Positions 25,373 to 34,394 of a DNA stretch of 64,000 nucleotides are shown here, piece by piece. Every line of letters starts with the position of its first letter. The first letter of the stretch is position 1. Position numbers and translations under genes: made by a program. Under the pieces are notes generated by a model. That model did not search any database and was not told the origin of the DNA. It was given only the letters and a program-made list of their open reading frames with translations. This DNA is from Methanobacterium_B sp963703015 (GTDB lineage Archaea > Methanobacteriota > Methanobacteria > Methanobacteriales > Methanobacteriaceae): contig OY969779.1 in assembly GCA_963703015.1 (NCBI GenBank), forward strand, positions 2,108,001 to 2,172,000, read 5' to 3'.

Positions 25373-28300
25373 TCAACTCACAGTTATACTAATCTGTGAT
25401 GAATTACCACTACTTACAGGTTCGTACTCATTTTCTGCGGTTTTTGTTGCATTTAATGTATAAGTGGTATGCCCGTATGATGTTTTAAGTAGTGTGAATG
25501 TTAATGTGGCAGTTTCATTTATGTTTAAATTTCCAATGTTCCAAATCCCTGTGGATGATGTATAGTTGCCTTTATTAGGTGTTGAGGATACAATTGTCAG
25601 TCCACTCGGTATTAAATCAGTTATTTGAACTCCTGTAGCGTTTTGTAATCCATTATTTGTAACATTGACTGTTACATTGAAGTTGGTGTTACGTTTTGGG
25701 CTAGTGGTGCTTGGTGTTTGAGTTACAGTAATAACAGGAGTAATTGTGTTTCCATTACTGTCGAACCATATTGTTTTATTGGATAATATATTGAGGTCTT
25801 GAGTTCCATTCCATAAAATTTTATATGTTGTTCCATTATCTCCTTTATTTATCCTGACAGTTGAATCGATATTTTCATCATTTTTCCATTGCATATTTCC
25901 ATAAATAAACGCAAATTTACCGTCTTTTGTTATTATAACGCTGAAGGTATCTAATTGGGAGGGATTTGTGTTTTGTGTAAATGATGGTAAATGATCCCAT
26001 GTAATTGTAATATTGTTGTCGTTAACGAGATATGTGATGTTTCCAAGATTAGTTACATCTAAATCTGCCCAGAATGGTGCTATATATGCTATACTGCTTG
26101 GGGGGGCTGCGTTGTAATATGGTCCGGGTACAGGTGAACCGAAAGATACCAATCCATTCACACTTATGTATACCGTAGTATAAGTTTGACCATAGAAAGT
26201 TACTGGAAATGGTAATGTAATTGCAGTAGTGGTTCCGTCATCACTATTTATTGTTCCGCTGGTTGTACCTTCGTTTGTGAATGAATTTGTTTTATTTATT
26301 ATACCATTTAAGACAAGATTTACACTTTGAGCATCATTTTGGGTATTCCAATCAAATTCATTTTCCGCTGTTTTTGAAGCCGTGTTTACGAAGTTTCCAA
26401 TGTTTATTACTTTAGCTATAATAGTTAATGTGCCTGTATCTCCATTTAAGATGTTTTGAATGGTCCATATTCCATTACTAAATGTTCCATAGTTAGTATC
26501 GGATGAAACATACTGTAAACCAGCTGGCAATAAGTCAGTTATATTCACTCCTGTAGCAATATCTGGCCCATTATTGGTAGTGTTTATAATAATTGTAATT
26601 GTGTCACCAGTAGAAGGTTTAGTATTGTTTATTGTTTGTGTTACGGCGATGTCTGCTGCGTCTGGTATGTTTATGGTGTTTGTTTGTGCGTTGTTGTTGT
26701 AGTTCCAGTCTATGAAGTTGGGTGTTAGTGGTGCTGTGAGTGCTGCTGTGTTTGTTATTGTTCCTGTTGCCGTGATTTGTGCGTTTATTATTAGTGTTTG
26801 TGTTATGCCGTTGTTGAGGTTTCCAATTGTCCACATTCCTGTGGTGGGGTTGTATGCTCCGTTGGAGTTGTCCGATATGTATGTTAGTCCGTTTGGCAGT
26901 AAATCTTTGATTGTTACTCCTGTGCTGTTGTCTGGTCCGTTGTTTTTTGCGGTAATGGTGATAGTGACGTTGTTATTGTATTTGGTTGTTCCTGTTATGG
27001 TTTGGTTTACCTGGATATCTCCACTGGGTCTTACTGTTGTTGTAGCATTTTGTGTTGGTTGTGTTGTGTAAATTGGTGATATTACTGTTGCATTGTTGGT
27101 TAAATTTGCTGTTTGAGTTCCTGTAGCCAACGATCTGAGGAACACATTCATAAATGCTGTTCCACCCGGTGTTGAATCAATTCCTTTTGGCATGTAAGGT
27201 ATTGTCCAGAGTATTGCTGTTACTTTTCCATTACTATCTGTAATGAGTGTTGTATTCCCATTGCCCCTAGTATCACAACCAATGTACTGATAGCCATCTG
27301 CAATTATATATTTAACAACTACATTGGTTGCATCGTCATAGCTGTCTGTGCTGCCTTTGTTTCTTACATCTACTACGTAAGTTGGGGTATTACTTGCATC
27401 AAAAGATCCATTAGCTGATATTGCCCATAGGTATTGTGTTACTGTTATGTTGGTTTGGGGTGTGTATGTTTTTCCGGGTGGTATTATTATGGTGGTTTGT
27501 GCGTTGTTGTTGTAGTTCCAGTCTATGAAGTTGGGTGTTAGTGGTGCTGTGAGTGCTGCTGTGTTTTTGATTATGTTTGTTGTTGTGATTTGGGCTGTGA
27601 TTATTAGTGTTTGTGTTATGCCGTTGTTGAGGTTTCCGATGGTCCACATTCCTGTGGTGGGGTTGTATGCTCCGTTGGAGTTGTCTGATATGTATGTTAG
27701 TCCGTTTGGTAATAGGTCTTTGATTGTTACTCCAGTACTGTTGTCTGGGCCGTTGTTTTTTACGGTTATGTTGATTTTTACTTGGCTGTTAAGGTTGGTT
27801 GTTCCTGTTATGGTTTGGTTTACTTGGATATCTCCGCTGGGTCTTACGATGATTGATGTGCTGGTTTGGTTGTTTGTGTTGTTTATGTCATCTTGGTCGA
27901 CGCTTTTGAGTGTGGCAGTGTTGGTTAAGTTGGGTGTGTTAGTTCCTGTTGTTAGTGTTTTGAGGAATACATTCATGAATGCTGTTCCGCCAGGTGTTGA
28001 TTCATATGCTTTTGGCATGTAGGGGATTGTCCAAAGTATTGCTGTTACTTTTCCGTTACTGTCTTTTATGAGTGTTGTGTATCCGTTTCCTCTGGTGTCT
28101 GCTGCACTGTATTGGAATCCATTTCCTATGTCGTATTCTATTACGACATTAGTAGCATCATCAAGTGTGCCCATATTTCTTACATCTACAACAAATGCTG
28201 GCACATTACTTGCATCAAAGGATCCTGCGGATGGTGTGAACCATAGGTATTGGTTGACTTTTATGTCTACAGCTTTTGGTACGTTTATACTTGTTTTTTG

Positions 28301-28723
28301 TGCGTTGTTATCTATTTGTGGGTCTGTTTCTGTTTGTGCTGTTTTGGTGGCGTTGTTTTTGATTATTCCGGTACTTGTTACGTTTGTTATTATGTTCAGT
28401 GTTTTTGCTACGCCGTCGTTGATTGTTCCAATTGTCCATATTCCGGTTGTGGGGTTGTATGCTCCGTTTGAATCGTCTGATATGTATGTTAAGCCTTTTG
28501 GTATTTTTGTAGTGATTTGAACGCCAGTTGCAGCGTCCGGTCCTTTATTTGTTACAGTTGTGGCGTATTTGATTGTTGATCCGTAATGTGGTGCTGTATT
28601 ATTCACGGTTTGATTAACCTGAATGTCTGCACTAGCCGCACTAACTGCACCACTTAATAAAACTGCAAAAAATAAACTAAAAATCAAAAATATAAACTTG
28701 CTATCTATAAACTTCTTACTCAA
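25373..28723 (-). CDS. DUF11-repeat adhesin-like surface protein (first copy)
   Basis: The 1116 residues start at TTG 28723, preceded by AGGGGGAAAG. Residues 1-31 are a signal peptide (FIFLIFSLFFAVLLSGAVSAASA). Then come DUF11 (conserved repeat) beta-sandwich domains of about 110-140 residues, seen as IQVNQTVNNTAPHYGSTIKY, IQVNQTITGTTNLNS, IQVNQTITGTTKYNN and IAVTQTINNTKPSTG, interleaved with related VNQYLW and VTQYLW domains. Around residues 800-990 a nidogen-like (NIDO) module occurs (VYISVNGLVSFGSP...IAPFWADLD), and a last DUF11 domain closes the protein. There is no obvious membrane anchor. It is probably an extracellular cell-wall-associated adhesin; residues in the first 700 are nearly identical to the neighbouring copy. 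Confidence 0.85.
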   Translation of the reverse strand: MSKKFIDSKFIFLIFSLFFAVLLSGAVSAASADIQVNQTVNNTAPHYGSTIKYATTVTNKGPDAATGVQITTKIPKGLTYISDDSNGAYNPTTGIWTIGTINDGVAKTLNIITNVTSTGIIKNNATKTAQTETDPQIDNNAQKTSINVPKAVDIKVNQYLWFTPSAGSFDASNVPAFVVDVRNMGTLDDATNVVIEYDIGNGFQYSAADTRGNGYTTLIKDSNGKVTAILWTIPYMPKAYESTPGGTAFMNVFLKTLTTGTNTPNLTNTATLKSVDQDDINNTNNQTSTSIIVRPSGDIQVNQTITGTTNLNSQVKINITVKNNGPDNSTGVTIKDLLPNGLTYISDNSNGAYNPTTGMWTIGNLNNGITQTLIITAQITTTNIIKNTAALTAPLTPNFIDWNYNNNAQTTIIIPPGKTYTPQTNITVTQYLWAISANGSFDASNTPTYVVDVRNKGSTDSYDDATNVVVKYIIADGYQYIGCDTRGNGNTTLITDSNGKVTAILWTIPYMPKGIDSTPGGTAFMNVFLRSLATGTQTANLTNNATVISPIYTTQPTQNATTTVRPSGDIQVNQTITGTTKYNNNVTITITAKNNGPDNSTGVTIKDLLPNGLTYISDNSNGAYNPTTGMWTIGNLNNGITQTLIINAQITATGTITNTAALTAPLTPNFIDWNYNNNAQTNTINIPDAADIAVTQTINNTKPSTGDTITIIINTTNNGPDIATGVNITDLLPAGLQYVSSDTNYGTFSNGIWTIQNILNGDTGTLTIIAKVINIGNFVNTASKTAENEFDWNTQNDAQSVNLVLNGIINKTNSFTNEGTTSGTINSDDGTTTAITLPFPVTFYGQTYTTVYISVNGLVSFGSPVPGPYYNAAPPSSIAYIAPFWADLDVTNLGNITYLVNDNNITITWDHLPSFTQNTNPSQLDTFSVIITKDGKFAFIYGNMQWKNDENIDSTVRINKGDNGTTYKILWNGTQDLNILSNKTIWFDSNGNTITPVITVTQTPSTTSPKRNTNFNVTVNVTNNGLQNATGVQITDLIPSGLTIVSSTPNKGNYTSSTGIWNIGNLNINETATLTFTLLKTSYGHTTYTLNATKTAENEYEPVSSGNSSQISITVS
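26623..28711 (-). repeat. 2.09-kb direct repeat, copy A
   Basis: This segment recurs at 29940-32028 (constant offset 3317). It encodes signal peptide plus five domains of the first adhesin. The two copies are almost identical except for a block at about 27170-27420 that differs in many codons. Confidence 0.9.
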
Positions 28724-29073
28724 ACTTTCCCCCTCACCTTCATTCTTTTTAATATTTTATTTCGTTACAATCCCAAAAAAATCAATTTTTTATAGAAATT
28801 CTAGAGAATTTTCTATGTAATCGTTAATACTAATACTTCTAAAATAATCTTTATAAATGTTTTGTTTATATTTTGATTTTTGTGATGATATGCACTTTAT
28901 GGAAAATTAGTAGTGAATATAATCACAAACTCAAATCAAACTCAAATATTTCATGTGAAATTAACCTTCATAATTTTTAAATACAAAATTAAATTGTAAT
29001 AATTTTCTAAAAAACAGATAATAGAATCAAATATTGAATAAAATAAAAAAAAGGAAAAAAAACAAAGATAAAT
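28724..29073. other. Non-coding stretch between the two DUF11 adhesin genes
   Basis: 350 AT-rich bases. The part next to 28724 holds the GAGGGGGA ribosome binding site and the promoter of the first adhesin; the rest shows no gene or repeat. Confidence 0.35.
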
Positions 29074-32037
29074 TTAGAGGGGATTTGGAATTCCATTACT
29101 ATCAAACCAAATATTTGAGGGTAATGAACTCAAATCTTGAGTGCCATCCCAAAAATCATGGTAAGTACTGCTGTCGCCTTTATTTATCCTAGCATAGGTT
29201 AAATATTCATCATTCGTCCACTGAACATCATTATAAATAAAAGCAAATTCACCATATGCATTCATTATTAAACTTACTGTATTCACAACGTCACTAGTAC
29301 AGTTTGTATGGCAAGGTATACTGTCCCAAGTAATCATTGCCTGATCATCACTTACAGAATAACTAATATTACCCAAATAAGTTGTATCAAAATCTGCCCA
29401 AAATGGTGCTAAATATGCCACATTTGATGGTGGTAATGTGCTGAACTGTCCTGTTACAGGAGCATTGAATGATACTAATCCATTAACATTTATATAGATG
29501 GTATTATAAGTTTGACCATATAAAGTTACGTTGAAAGGTAATGTTATTTTACTTGTACTTCCATCATTATCATCAGTTGCGCCATCAGATGTTCCATCAC
29601 TCGTGAAAGCCATTTTATTTATAGTTTCTAATATATTCAAACCATTACTAGTCACATCATTAGAGTTATTCCAATCATATTCATTATCACGAATTGTTAT
29701 TGGATTTGTGAAACTGATAACATTCACCAGTTTAGCTATCAATGTTAAAGTTGTGCTATCTCCATTTAGTAAGTCTTGAATGATCCACGTATTATCGTTG
29801 TATGTACCATAACTTGTTTCTGATGATATATATTGCAAGCCTTGAGGTAATAAATCAGATATATTTAGGTTTGTAGCAATGTCCGGGCCATTGTTAACTA
29901 CATTCAAAACTATTTCAACATCTTCTGAATCGCCGTCAATATTGTTTATTGTTTGTGTTACGGCGATGTCTGCTGCGTCTGGTATGTTTATGGTGTTTGT
30001 TTGTGCGTTGTTGTTGTAGTTCCAGTCTATGAAGTTGGGTGTTAGTGGTGCTGTGAGTGCTGCTGTGTTTGTTATTGTTCCTGTTGCCGTGATTTGTGCG
30101 TTTATTATTAGTGTTTGTGTTATGCCGTTGTTGAGGTTTCCAATTGTCCACATTCCTGTGGTGGGGTTGTATGCTCCGTTGGAGTTGTCCGATATGTATG
30201 TTAGTCCGTTTGGCAGTAAATCTTTGATTGTTACTCCTGTGCTGTTGTCTGGTCCGTTGTTTTTTGCGGTAATGGTGATAGTGACGTTGTTATTGTATTT
30301 GGTTGTTCCTGTTATGGTTTGGTTTACCTGGATATCTCCACTGGGTCTTACTGTTGTTGTAGCATTTTGTGTTGGTTGTGTTGTGTAAATTGGTGATATT
30401 ACTGTTGCATTGTTGGTTAAATTTGCTGTTTGAGTTCCTGTAGCCAACGATCTGAGGAACACATTCATAAATGCTGTTCCGCCAAGTGTTGATTCATATG
30501 CTTTTGGCATGTAAGGTATTGTCCAGAGTATTGCTGTTACTTTTCCATTACTATCTGTAATGAGTGTTGTATTCCCATTGCCCCTAGTATCACAACCAAT
30601 GTATTGGAATTCGTTTCCAATATCGTATTCTATTATTACATTGGTTGCATCGTCATAGTCGTCTGTGCTGCCTTTGTTTCTTACATCTACTACGTATGTT
30701 GGCGTATTACTTGCATCAAAAGATCCATTTACTGTTGTGGTCCATAGGTATTGTGTTACTGTTATGTTGGTTTGGGGTGTGTATGTTTTTCCGGGTGGTA
30801 TTATTATGGTGGTTTGTGCGTTGTTGTTGTAGTTCCAGTCTATGAAGTTGGGTGTTAGTGGTGCTGTGAGTGCTGCTGTGTTTTTGATTATGTTTGTTGT
30901 TGTGATTTGGGCTGTGATTATGAGTGTTTGTGTTATGCCGTTGTTGAGGTTTCCGATGGTCCATATTCCTGTGGTGGGGTTGTATGCTCCGTTGGAGTTG
31001 TCTGATATGTATGTTAGTCCGTTTGGTAATAGGTCTTTGATTGTTACTCCAGTACTGTTGTCTGGGCCGTTGTTTTTTATAGTTATGTTGATTTTTACTT
31101 GGCTGTTAAGGTTGGTTGTTCCTGTTATGGTTTGGTTTACTTGGATATCTCCGCTGGGTCTTACGATGATTGATGTGCTGGTTTGGTTGTTTGTGTTGTT
31201 TATGTCATCTTGGTCGACGCTTTTGAGTGTGGCAGTGTTGGTTAAGTTGGGTGTGTTAGTTCCTGTTGTTAGTGTTTTGAGGAATACATTCATGAATGCT
31301 GTTCCGCCAGGTGTTGATTCATATGCTTTTGGCATGTAGGGGATTGTCCAAAGTATTGCTGTTACTTTTCCGTTACTGTCTTTTATGAGTGTTGTGTATC
31401 CGTTTCCTCTGGTGTCTGCTGCACTGTATTGGAATCCATTTCCTATGTCGTATTCTATTACGACATTAGTAGCATCATCAAGTGTGCCCATATTTCTTAC
31501 ATCTACAACAAATGCTGGCACATTACTTGCATCAAAGGATCCTGCGGATGGTGTGAACCATAGGTATTGGTTGACTTTTATGTCTACAGCTTTTGGTACG
31601 TTTATACTTGTTTTTTGTGCGTTGTTATCTATTTGTGGGTCTGTTTCTGTTTGTGCTGTTTTGGTGGCGTTGTTTTTGATTATTCCGGTACTTGTTACGT
31701 TTGTTATTATGTTCAGTGTTTTTGCTACGCCGTCGTTGATTGTTCCAATTGTCCATATTCCGGTTGTGGGGTTGTATGCTCCGTTTGAATCGTCTGATAT
31801 GTATGTTAAGCCTTTTGGTATTTTTGTAGTGATTTGAACGCCAGTTGCAGCGTCCGGTCCTTTATTTGTTACAGTTGTGGCGTATTTGATTGTTGATCCG
31901 TAATGTGGTGCTGTATTATTCACGGTTTGATTAACCTGAATGTCTGCACTAGCCGCACTAACTGCACCACTTAATAAAACTGCAAAAAATAAACTAAAAA
32001 TCAAGAATATAAACTTGCTATCTATAAATTTATTCAT
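29074..32037 (-). CDS. DUF11-repeat adhesin-like surface protein (second copy)
   Basis: 987 residues from the ATG at 32037, chosen because GGGGGA lies 7 bases upstream and the signal peptide (MNKFIDSKFIFLIFSLFFAVLLSGAVSA) starts there. The frame extends further upstream to 32154 without merit. Domains 1-5 match the first copy. From about residue 700 the sequence diverges: a sixth DUF11 domain (IAVTQTINNIDGDSEDVEIVLNVVNN) and a nidogen-like module (IYINVNGLVSFNAPV...YLAPFWADFD) are related but clearly different, and the C-terminal extra DUF11 domain is missing. Role as for the first copy. It is divergent from the lasso cyclase gene, with 160 bases between. Confidence 0.85.
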   Translation of the reverse strand: MNKFIDSKFIFLIFSLFFAVLLSGAVSAASADIQVNQTVNNTAPHYGSTIKYATTVTNKGPDAATGVQITTKIPKGLTYISDDSNGAYNPTTGIWTIGTINDGVAKTLNIITNVTSTGIIKNNATKTAQTETDPQIDNNAQKTSINVPKAVDIKVNQYLWFTPSAGSFDASNVPAFVVDVRNMGTLDDATNVVIEYDIGNGFQYSAADTRGNGYTTLIKDSNGKVTAILWTIPYMPKAYESTPGGTAFMNVFLKTLTTGTNTPNLTNTATLKSVDQDDINNTNNQTSTSIIVRPSGDIQVNQTITGTTNLNSQVKINITIKNNGPDNSTGVTIKDLLPNGLTYISDNSNGAYNPTTGIWTIGNLNNGITQTLIITAQITTTNIIKNTAALTAPLTPNFIDWNYNNNAQTTIIIPPGKTYTPQTNITVTQYLWTTTVNGSFDASNTPTYVVDVRNKGSTDDYDDATNVIIEYDIGNEFQYIGCDTRGNGNTTLITDSNGKVTAILWTIPYMPKAYESTLGGTAFMNVFLRSLATGTQTANLTNNATVISPIYTTQPTQNATTTVRPSGDIQVNQTITGTTKYNNNVTITITAKNNGPDNSTGVTIKDLLPNGLTYISDNSNGAYNPTTGMWTIGNLNNGITQTLIINAQITATGTITNTAALTAPLTPNFIDWNYNNNAQTNTINIPDAADIAVTQTINNIDGDSEDVEIVLNVVNNGPDIATNLNISDLLPQGLQYISSETSYGTYNDNTWIIQDLLNGDSTTLTLIAKLVNVISFTNPITIRDNEYDWNNSNDVTSNGLNILETINKMAFTSDGTSDGATDDNDGSTSKITLPFNVTLYGQTYNTIYINVNGLVSFNAPVTGQFSTLPPSNVAYLAPFWADFDTTYLGNISYSVSDDQAMITWDSIPCHTNCTSDVVNTVSLIMNAYGEFAFIYNDVQWTNDEYLTYARINKGDSSTYHDFWDGTQDLSSLPSNIWFDSNGIPNPL
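29940..32028 (-). repeat. 2.09-kb direct repeat, copy B
   Basis: Near-identical counterpart of 26623-28711. In the divergent block (about 30487-30737) this copy reads IIEYDIGNEFQY and MPKAYEST, closer to its own second domain than to copy A, a sign of internal conversion. Confidence 0.9.
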
Positions 32038-32197
32038 TATTAGTTCCCCCAAAACACTAACATATTCCGCAAAATTATTATTATCTATGAATTGGTAGCA
32101 AATATAAATATATAAAATTATGTATAATCCAGAAATAAGCTTATGTTTATACAATTATTTATAAATTCAATTAATATTTTTAGGAGAATATACGGTT

Positions 32198-34087
32198 ATG
32201 GGTGCAATAGTAGGAATTTTTAATCGTAATGGACACGAAGTAGATATAAATCACATTAAACGTATGAATAATTGTATTTCATATATTGGGAAGGATGGAT
32301 CTGCAATTTTAAATAAAGGATCTATAGCATTTGGTCACCAAATGCTTCACACTACTAAAGAATCAATGAGTGAGAATCTTCCATTCTATGACAAAAGTTC
32401 AAGATTAATAATTACAGCGGATGCAAGGATAGATAATAGGGATGAACTTTCAAAGCATTTAAACATTGAAAACAATTATAAAGTGTCTGATAGTTTTTAC
32501 ATTCTCAAATCTTATCAAAAATGGGGAGAAAATTGTACCGATAAAATTATTGGGGATTTTGCTTTTGCTATATGGGATATAAATAATGATCAACTGTTTT
32601 GTGCAAGGGATCATGTTGGAGTAAAACCATTTTATTATTACGTGGATGAAAAAATATTTTTATTTTCAACAGAAATAAAATCATTAATAACAAATCCGCT
32701 AGTAAATTATTCTTTAAATGAAAAAAAAGCGGCATATTATTTGTTAGGTTCCTATGATGACAGGGAAATAACATTTTATAACAATATTTCTCGTTTACCT
32801 GCAGCTAACAGATTAATAGTCACTGATGATACGTTTGAATTGATTAAATATTGGAGTTTAGATTATAATAAAAAAATTAATTTAGATTCAGAAAATGAAT
32901 ACTTTACCAGTTTTCGAAAAATTTTTAATAATGCTGTTAAAGTTCGCTTAAGAAGTGCTTTTCCAGTAGGGGCTATGCTTAGTGGGGGATTGGATTCTTC
33001 ATCCATTGTTTGCACTGCTCGTAATATGTTAATGAAAAACAACAATAGTTATCCATTAAAAACTTTTTCATTAATTTTTGATAACACTCCTGAAGGTGAT
33101 GAAAGAGAATTTATAAATCATGTAATTAAAAAAGGATTTATTCAACCTATTTTTATTAATGCGGATAATTATAGCCCTGTATTTGATAATAATCCTATTT
33201 TGTGGAATAATGATGAACCAAATAGGGCATTTAACTTATATTATGATTATTTATTAGATGAAGCTGCAAACAAAAATTCTATAAGAATTTTACTTGATGG
33301 ATTGGGTGGAGATTCAACAGTTTCACATGGAAAGGGATTAGTAGTAGACTACTTAAATAATAATAATTTTAAAAAAGCATTTAATGAAATTAACTGCACA
33401 TCAAAACGTTTACAACAAAACAAGACTAAATTATTTGTAAATGAACTTATACTTACTTGTCCAGATTCCTTTTTAATTAAATTTCTGAATAACAATATAT
33501 TGAAAAATAATAGAAATATATTAAACCACGATTTTCAAGAATATATCAACGAACATTATGAATTATTATCTAAAAATAAAATAGTGAATCTCTCAGATAA
33601 AGCTAAAGAATATCATTTTAACATGCTAAATTCTGGTTTGATTCAGCATACATTTGAAGAAATAAACAAAATAACGACCTATTTTAATGTTGAGCAGCGT
33701 TATCCATTTTATGATGTCAATTTGTTGGAATTTTGTTTGGCTGTTCCATCAGAAATAAAACGTAAATATGGATGGGATCGGTTTTTGATGAGACAAGCCA
33801 TGAATGAAGTTTTGCCTAAAGAAATTCAATGGCGCGAAAATAAAAAAACAGGAATTAATAGCAACATTAAAAATTTTATATCTCATGATTCAAAATTTAT
33901 TGACGCTGTGTTAAATGATAATGAAATTATTCAAAAATATGTTGATATAGATTTACTTCAAAAACTTTGGGAGGATGTAAAGAAGAATCAAAGACCAAAG
34001 GAATTTTTTTTATTGTGGAATGGTATTTCCTTAGCTTTATGGTTGAACCAATCCAATTTAAATAGTAAAAAATTTAATATATCTTAA
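32198..34087 (+). CDS. Asparagine synthetase-like lasso cyclase (C)
   Basis: The 629 residues have the glutaminase-like N-terminal domain and the PP-loop synthetase domain. The start reads MGAIVGIFN in place of the usual MCGI, so the glutaminase nucleophile is missing, as expected for a cyclase that does not use glutamine. The ATP-binding SGGLDSSS is at 262-269. Lasso C proteins adenylate the ring Asp/Glu side chain and form the isopeptide bond with the core N-terminus. ATG has an AGGAGA ribosome binding site at 32182-32187. The precursor gene starts 32 bases after its stop, which ties it to lasso biosynthesis rather than asparagine synthesis. Confidence 0.92.
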   Translation: MGAIVGIFNRNGHEVDINHIKRMNNCISYIGKDGSAILNKGSIAFGHQMLHTTKESMSENLPFYDKSSRLIITADARIDNRDELSKHLNIENNYKVSDSFYILKSYQKWGENCTDKIIGDFAFAIWDINNDQLFCARDHVGVKPFYYYVDEKIFLFSTEIKSLITNPLVNYSLNEKKAAYYLLGSYDDREITFYNNISRLPAANRLIVTDDTFELIKYWSLDYNKKINLDSENEYFTSFRKIFNNAVKVRLRSAFPVGAMLSGGLDSSSIVCTARNMLMKNNNSYPLKTFSLIFDNTPEGDEREFINHVIKKGFIQPIFINADNYSPVFDNNPILWNNDEPNRAFNLYYDYLLDEAANKNSIRILLDGLGGDSTVSHGKGLVVDYLNNNNFKKAFNEINCTSKRLQQNKTKLFVNELILTCPDSFLIKFLNNNILKNNRNILNHDFQEYINEHYELLSKNKIVNLSDKAKEYHFNMLNSGLIQHTFEEINKITTYFNVEQRYPFYDVNLLEFCLAVPSEIKRKYGWDRFLMRQAMNEVLPKEIQWRENKKTGINSNIKNFISHDSKFIDAVLNDNEIIQKYVDIDLLQKLWEDVKKNQRPKEFFLLWNGISLALWLNQSNLNSKKFNIS

Positions 34088-34119
34088 AAAGATTAAAATA
34101 TTAATTGGGGTATGGATAT

Positions 34120-34245
34120 ATGCCAAAGAAAACTGAAAAAAAACAAGTATACAATAAACCTATATTAAAAAAATATGGAGATATCACTAAACTCACATTA
34201 GGACCTGATGGATTCGGTGGAGATAAAGATGGTGGTAGTGGGTAA
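34120..34245 (+). CDS. Lasso peptide precursor (A), 41 residues
   Basis: The small gene encodes a leader of 27 residues and a 14-residue core. The leader has Y11, P14, L16, G20 and T26, an exact fit to the lasso leader pattern YxxPxLx3Gx5Tx, with T26 at the penultimate position before the core. The core is GPDGFGGDKDGGSG: G1 is the usual N-terminal ring residue and D8 the predicted isopeptide acceptor, giving an 8-residue ring. The tail KDGGSG is short and has no bulky plug residue; Ser13 is a candidate for kinase K. ATG is 7 bases after a GGGG element. It lies between the cyclase and the exporter, and a terminator follows 17 bases after the stop. Confidence 0.88.
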   Translation: MPKKTEKKQVYNKPILKKYGDITKLTLGPDGFGGDKDGGSG

Positions 34246-34261
34246 GAATAAAAAATTGTTT

Positions 34262-34285
34262 AAATACTTCACTTCGAAGTTTTTT
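34262..34285 (+). terminator. Stem-loop with T-tract after the lasso precursor gene
   Basis: AAATACTTC (34262-34270), a 5-base loop and GAAGTTTTTT (34276-34285) form a stem with a terminal T-run, like an intrinsic terminator. It would separate the cyclase-precursor transcript from the exporter gene. Confidence 0.55.
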
Positions 34286-34394
34286 GAATAGTAGATTCAT
34301 ACTCAATATACTAATAAAAATTTATTTTAATGGGCATCGCTTTATTGAATTATTTGTTCGTACTTATTTTTTATAAATTGATTTGTTGGTGAAA

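Noticed and set aside
27525..28520. Plus-strand frames of 119-165 residues inside the DUF11 genes (also at 30029-31837)
   Set aside because: They duplicate exactly with the minus-strand adhesin copies and are shadows of their Asn/Thr-rich codons; no ribosome binding sites or domains.
32038..32154. N-terminal extension of the second adhesin to 32154
   Set aside because: The extension has no ribosome binding site, and the signal peptide begins at the ATG at 32037, which has GGGGGA upstream.
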